Assembly (NCBI GenBank): GCA_017394475.1
Contig: JAFPYQ010000125.1
Span: forward strand, 1 to 5,722
Reading direction: 5' to 3'
DNA from: Oscillospiraceae bacterium
GTDB taxonomy: Bacteria > Bacillota > Clostridia > Oscillospirales > Ruminococcaceae
DNA length: 5,722 nt
Part shown: positions 5,714-5,722 of the stretch, piece after piece
How positions within the stretch are numbered: the first letter of the stretch is position 1
Layout of the letters: each line of letters begins with the position of its first letter
Position numbers and translations under genes: made by a program
The notes under the pieces: generated by a model
What the model was told of the DNA's origin: nothing
Database searches by the model: none
The model's input: the letters and a program-made list of their open reading frames with translations, nothing else

Positions 5714-5722
5714 TTTCTGATA

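Overview
The window looks like chromosomal DNA from a low-to-mid GC Gram-positive anaerobe, most likely Ruminococcus or a close Ruminococcaceae relative. This is inferred from strong Shine-Dalgarno sites, near-consensus sigma-A promoters, frequent ATA and AGA codons, a cytosolic GH13 enzyme of clostridial type, and an archaeal-type aspartyl-tRNA synthetase. No database search was possible, so the genus is an inference.

Left part (1-904, minus strand). A small two-helix membrane protein of DUF3592 type (124-573) has its own promoter, with a 14-bp palindrome between the -35 and -10. To its right is a complete tRNA-Arg(ACG) unit: promoter 876-904, tRNA 780-856 with encoded CCA, and intrinsic terminator 694-736. 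The terminator hairpin plus its upstream flank (59 bp) is repeated exactly at 1-59, so the DUF3592 gene and its promoter lie between two copies of the same terminator.

Centre (962-4228, plus strand). A consensus promoter with extended -10 drives a probable two-gene operon. The first gene is an intracellular GH13 alpha-glucan hydrolase (1047-2801) joined by a charged linker to a C-terminal DUF1653 domain. The second is an archaeal-type, probably non-discriminating aspartyl-tRNA synthetase (2864-4177). A strong intrinsic terminator (4191-4228) follows. The tRNA and the operon are transcribed divergently from one intergenic region.

Right part (4229-5722). The largest stretch without a gene, 4229-5122, holds two diverged copies of a roughly 275-bp non-coding repeat in inverted orientation (4241-4513 and 4678-4953) around a 164-bp spacer. 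Each copy has the same order of hairpins and a 93-nt tract free of T on its top strand. Two hairpins differ in sequence between copies but still pair, which suggests selection on structure. The open frames in this region are by-products of the T-free composition. A consensus promoter (5049-5077) then drives a second DUF3592-like membrane protein (5123-5566). The window ends in an intergenic segment with two hairpins.

No defence system, CRISPR array, transposase or phage gene is visible. The best candidates for something undescribed are the paired structured repeats and the terminator-flanked DUF3592 segment; the GH13-DUF1653 fusion is also worth checking.
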